Source of the DNA: Halorubrum sp. CSM-61
GTDB taxonomy: Archaea; Halobacteriota; Halobacteria; Halobacteriales; Haloferacaceae
Assembly (NCBI RefSeq): GCF_003781945.1
Contig: NZ_RJJW01000007.1
Coordinates: forward strand, 124,001-188,000
Direction: 5' to 3'
Length of the DNA stretch: 64,000 nucleotides
A program made the position numbers and the translations under genes. Under the pieces are notes generated by a model. That model saw only the letters and a program-made list of their open reading frames with translations. It searched no databases and was not told where the DNA came from. Shown here piece by piece: positions 63,437-64,000 of the stretch. Numbering within the stretch: position 1 is the stretch's first letter; each line of letters begins with the position of its first letter.

Positions 63437-64000
63437 ATGTCTAGTTTCAACTCAGGGCAAAAAAGCCCATCGGCGGTTGGACAGCCTGACAAGTACGACG
63501 AACTCGAGATGGATCTGCTCTACAGCAGTCCCCATCTGGAGAACGGCGATAACGTGGTCGGTGTGGACATCGACAAACGCCCCCCGACCCCGAACGACGA
63601 ACCGGTCGAGGACAGCCGGGGGCAGGAACTCGTTCCTGGAAACTATGCGCGAGAACGCTCGGCGCGGATGGACGCGCAGTACCGGGCGGCTGCCTCACAG
63701 CACGAAACGTCGGACGAGGACGACCAAGAAGACGAGACGGGGCTCCCCCACAGGCGCGAGATGACCGGCCGCGCAGGTGGCACCTACGCGGATGTTCAGG
63801 CAGTGATGCACGGCCAGCAGTTGGGCGACGTCGTTGAGGGCGATGTCGGCGAGCTGGTGCGCGGCGTCTCCACTGGGGTCTACTGGGAGCAGGCACTCGC
63901 GGAAATGGACATCCCCGAGCCTCGACGCGACCTGCAAGCGCCGTTCGCGGAGGTGTCCCCGGAGCACTACACGCTAGCGACTGAAGAGCGAATGCGCGGC
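63437..64000 (+). CDS. Acidic protein of unknown function (runs off the window)
   Basis: An ATG at 63437 opens a frame that stays open to the edge (188 codons). It reads MSSFNSGQKSPSAVGQPDKY, then LLYSSPHLENGDNVVGVDID and later REMTGRAGGTYADVQAVMHG and VSTGVYWEQALAEMDIPEP. Asp/Glu-rich, soluble, haloarchaeal codon use. No family is recognised. It is the first gene after the foldback array (245 bp of GC-rich DNA lies between), so the array could be its regulatory region. Confidence 0.7.
   Translation, partial: MSSFNSGQKSPSAVGQPDKYDELEMDLLYSSPHLENGDNVVGVDIDKRPPTPNDEPVEDSRGQELVPGNYARERSARMDAQYRAAASQHETSDEDDQEDETGLPHRREMTGRAGGTYADVQAVMHGQQLGDVVEGDVGELVRGVSTGVYWEQALAEMDIPEPRRDLQAPFAEVSPEHYTLATEERMRG

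Overview
The window looks like part of a large plasmid or megaplasmid of a halophilic archaeon (class Halobacteria). The proteins are strongly acidic and rich in Asp and Glu. Most of the DNA is GC-rich, with AT-rich leaderless-type promoters. Family-level markers agree: an Orc1/Cdc6 initiator beside ORB-type origin repeats, an RdfA plus archaeal SMC-related pair, a DUF1931 mini-histone, an ISH8-like IS4 transposase and many haloarchaeal zinc-ribbon miniproteins. No chromosomal housekeeping, rRNA or tRNA genes were seen. Everything here is read by eye; no searches or folding programs were run.

Layout. 1-600: the end of a zinc-ribbon gene and a GNAT gene. 1072-6234: a lower-GC, defence-like island of a DNA methyltransferase facing a two-gene unit (Cas4-like Fe-S nuclease, SF1 helicase). 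6.5-11.5 kb: plasmid accessory genes (CPBP protease, SWIM protein and unknowns). 11.7-15.3 kb: a foreign-looking membrane/rhomboid module broken by an IS4-family element with an 8-bp target duplication. 15.3-17.9 kb: unknowns and a Mom-like acyltransferase. 17.9-20.2 kb: Orc1/Cdc6 and the replication origin. 20.2-32.6 kb: a long plus-strand run with a degenerate N6-methylase, a tandem methyltransferase, a PP-loop (PAPS-reductase-like) protein, a putative DpdA/TGT-like protein, zinc ribbons and unknowns. 32.7-35.3 kb: a regulator divergent from a cytochrome P450. 36.2-38.9 kb: RdfA and an SMC/Rad50-like protein. 39.1-60.4 kb: a conjugation-type type IV secretion locus (secreted protein, VirB6-like, PrgI/VirB3-like, VirB4, small pilin-like protein, M48 peptidase, 2,678-aa VirD4/TraD-like coupling protein) with a PemK/HTH toxin-antitoxin pair inside. 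60.4-63.4 kb: about 3 kb without a credible gene, holding AAACTGGAAC repeats and then an array of nine long foldbacks. 63437 to the end: an open acidic reading frame.

How it fits together. The origin and Orc1 replicate the element, the VirB/VirD4 set probably moves it, and several nucleic-acid-modifying enzymes may mark or protect its DNA. Four copies of a 42-44 bp inverted-repeat element (GTTACCCCAC, 22-24 bp, GTGGGGTAAC) lie 57-100 bp upstream of four separate genes, including virB4, and suggest a plasmid-wide regulon. The strongest candidates for something undescribed are the foldback array at 61662-63191, the split nuclease/helicase/methyltransferase island at 1072-6234, and the four-site palindrome regulon.
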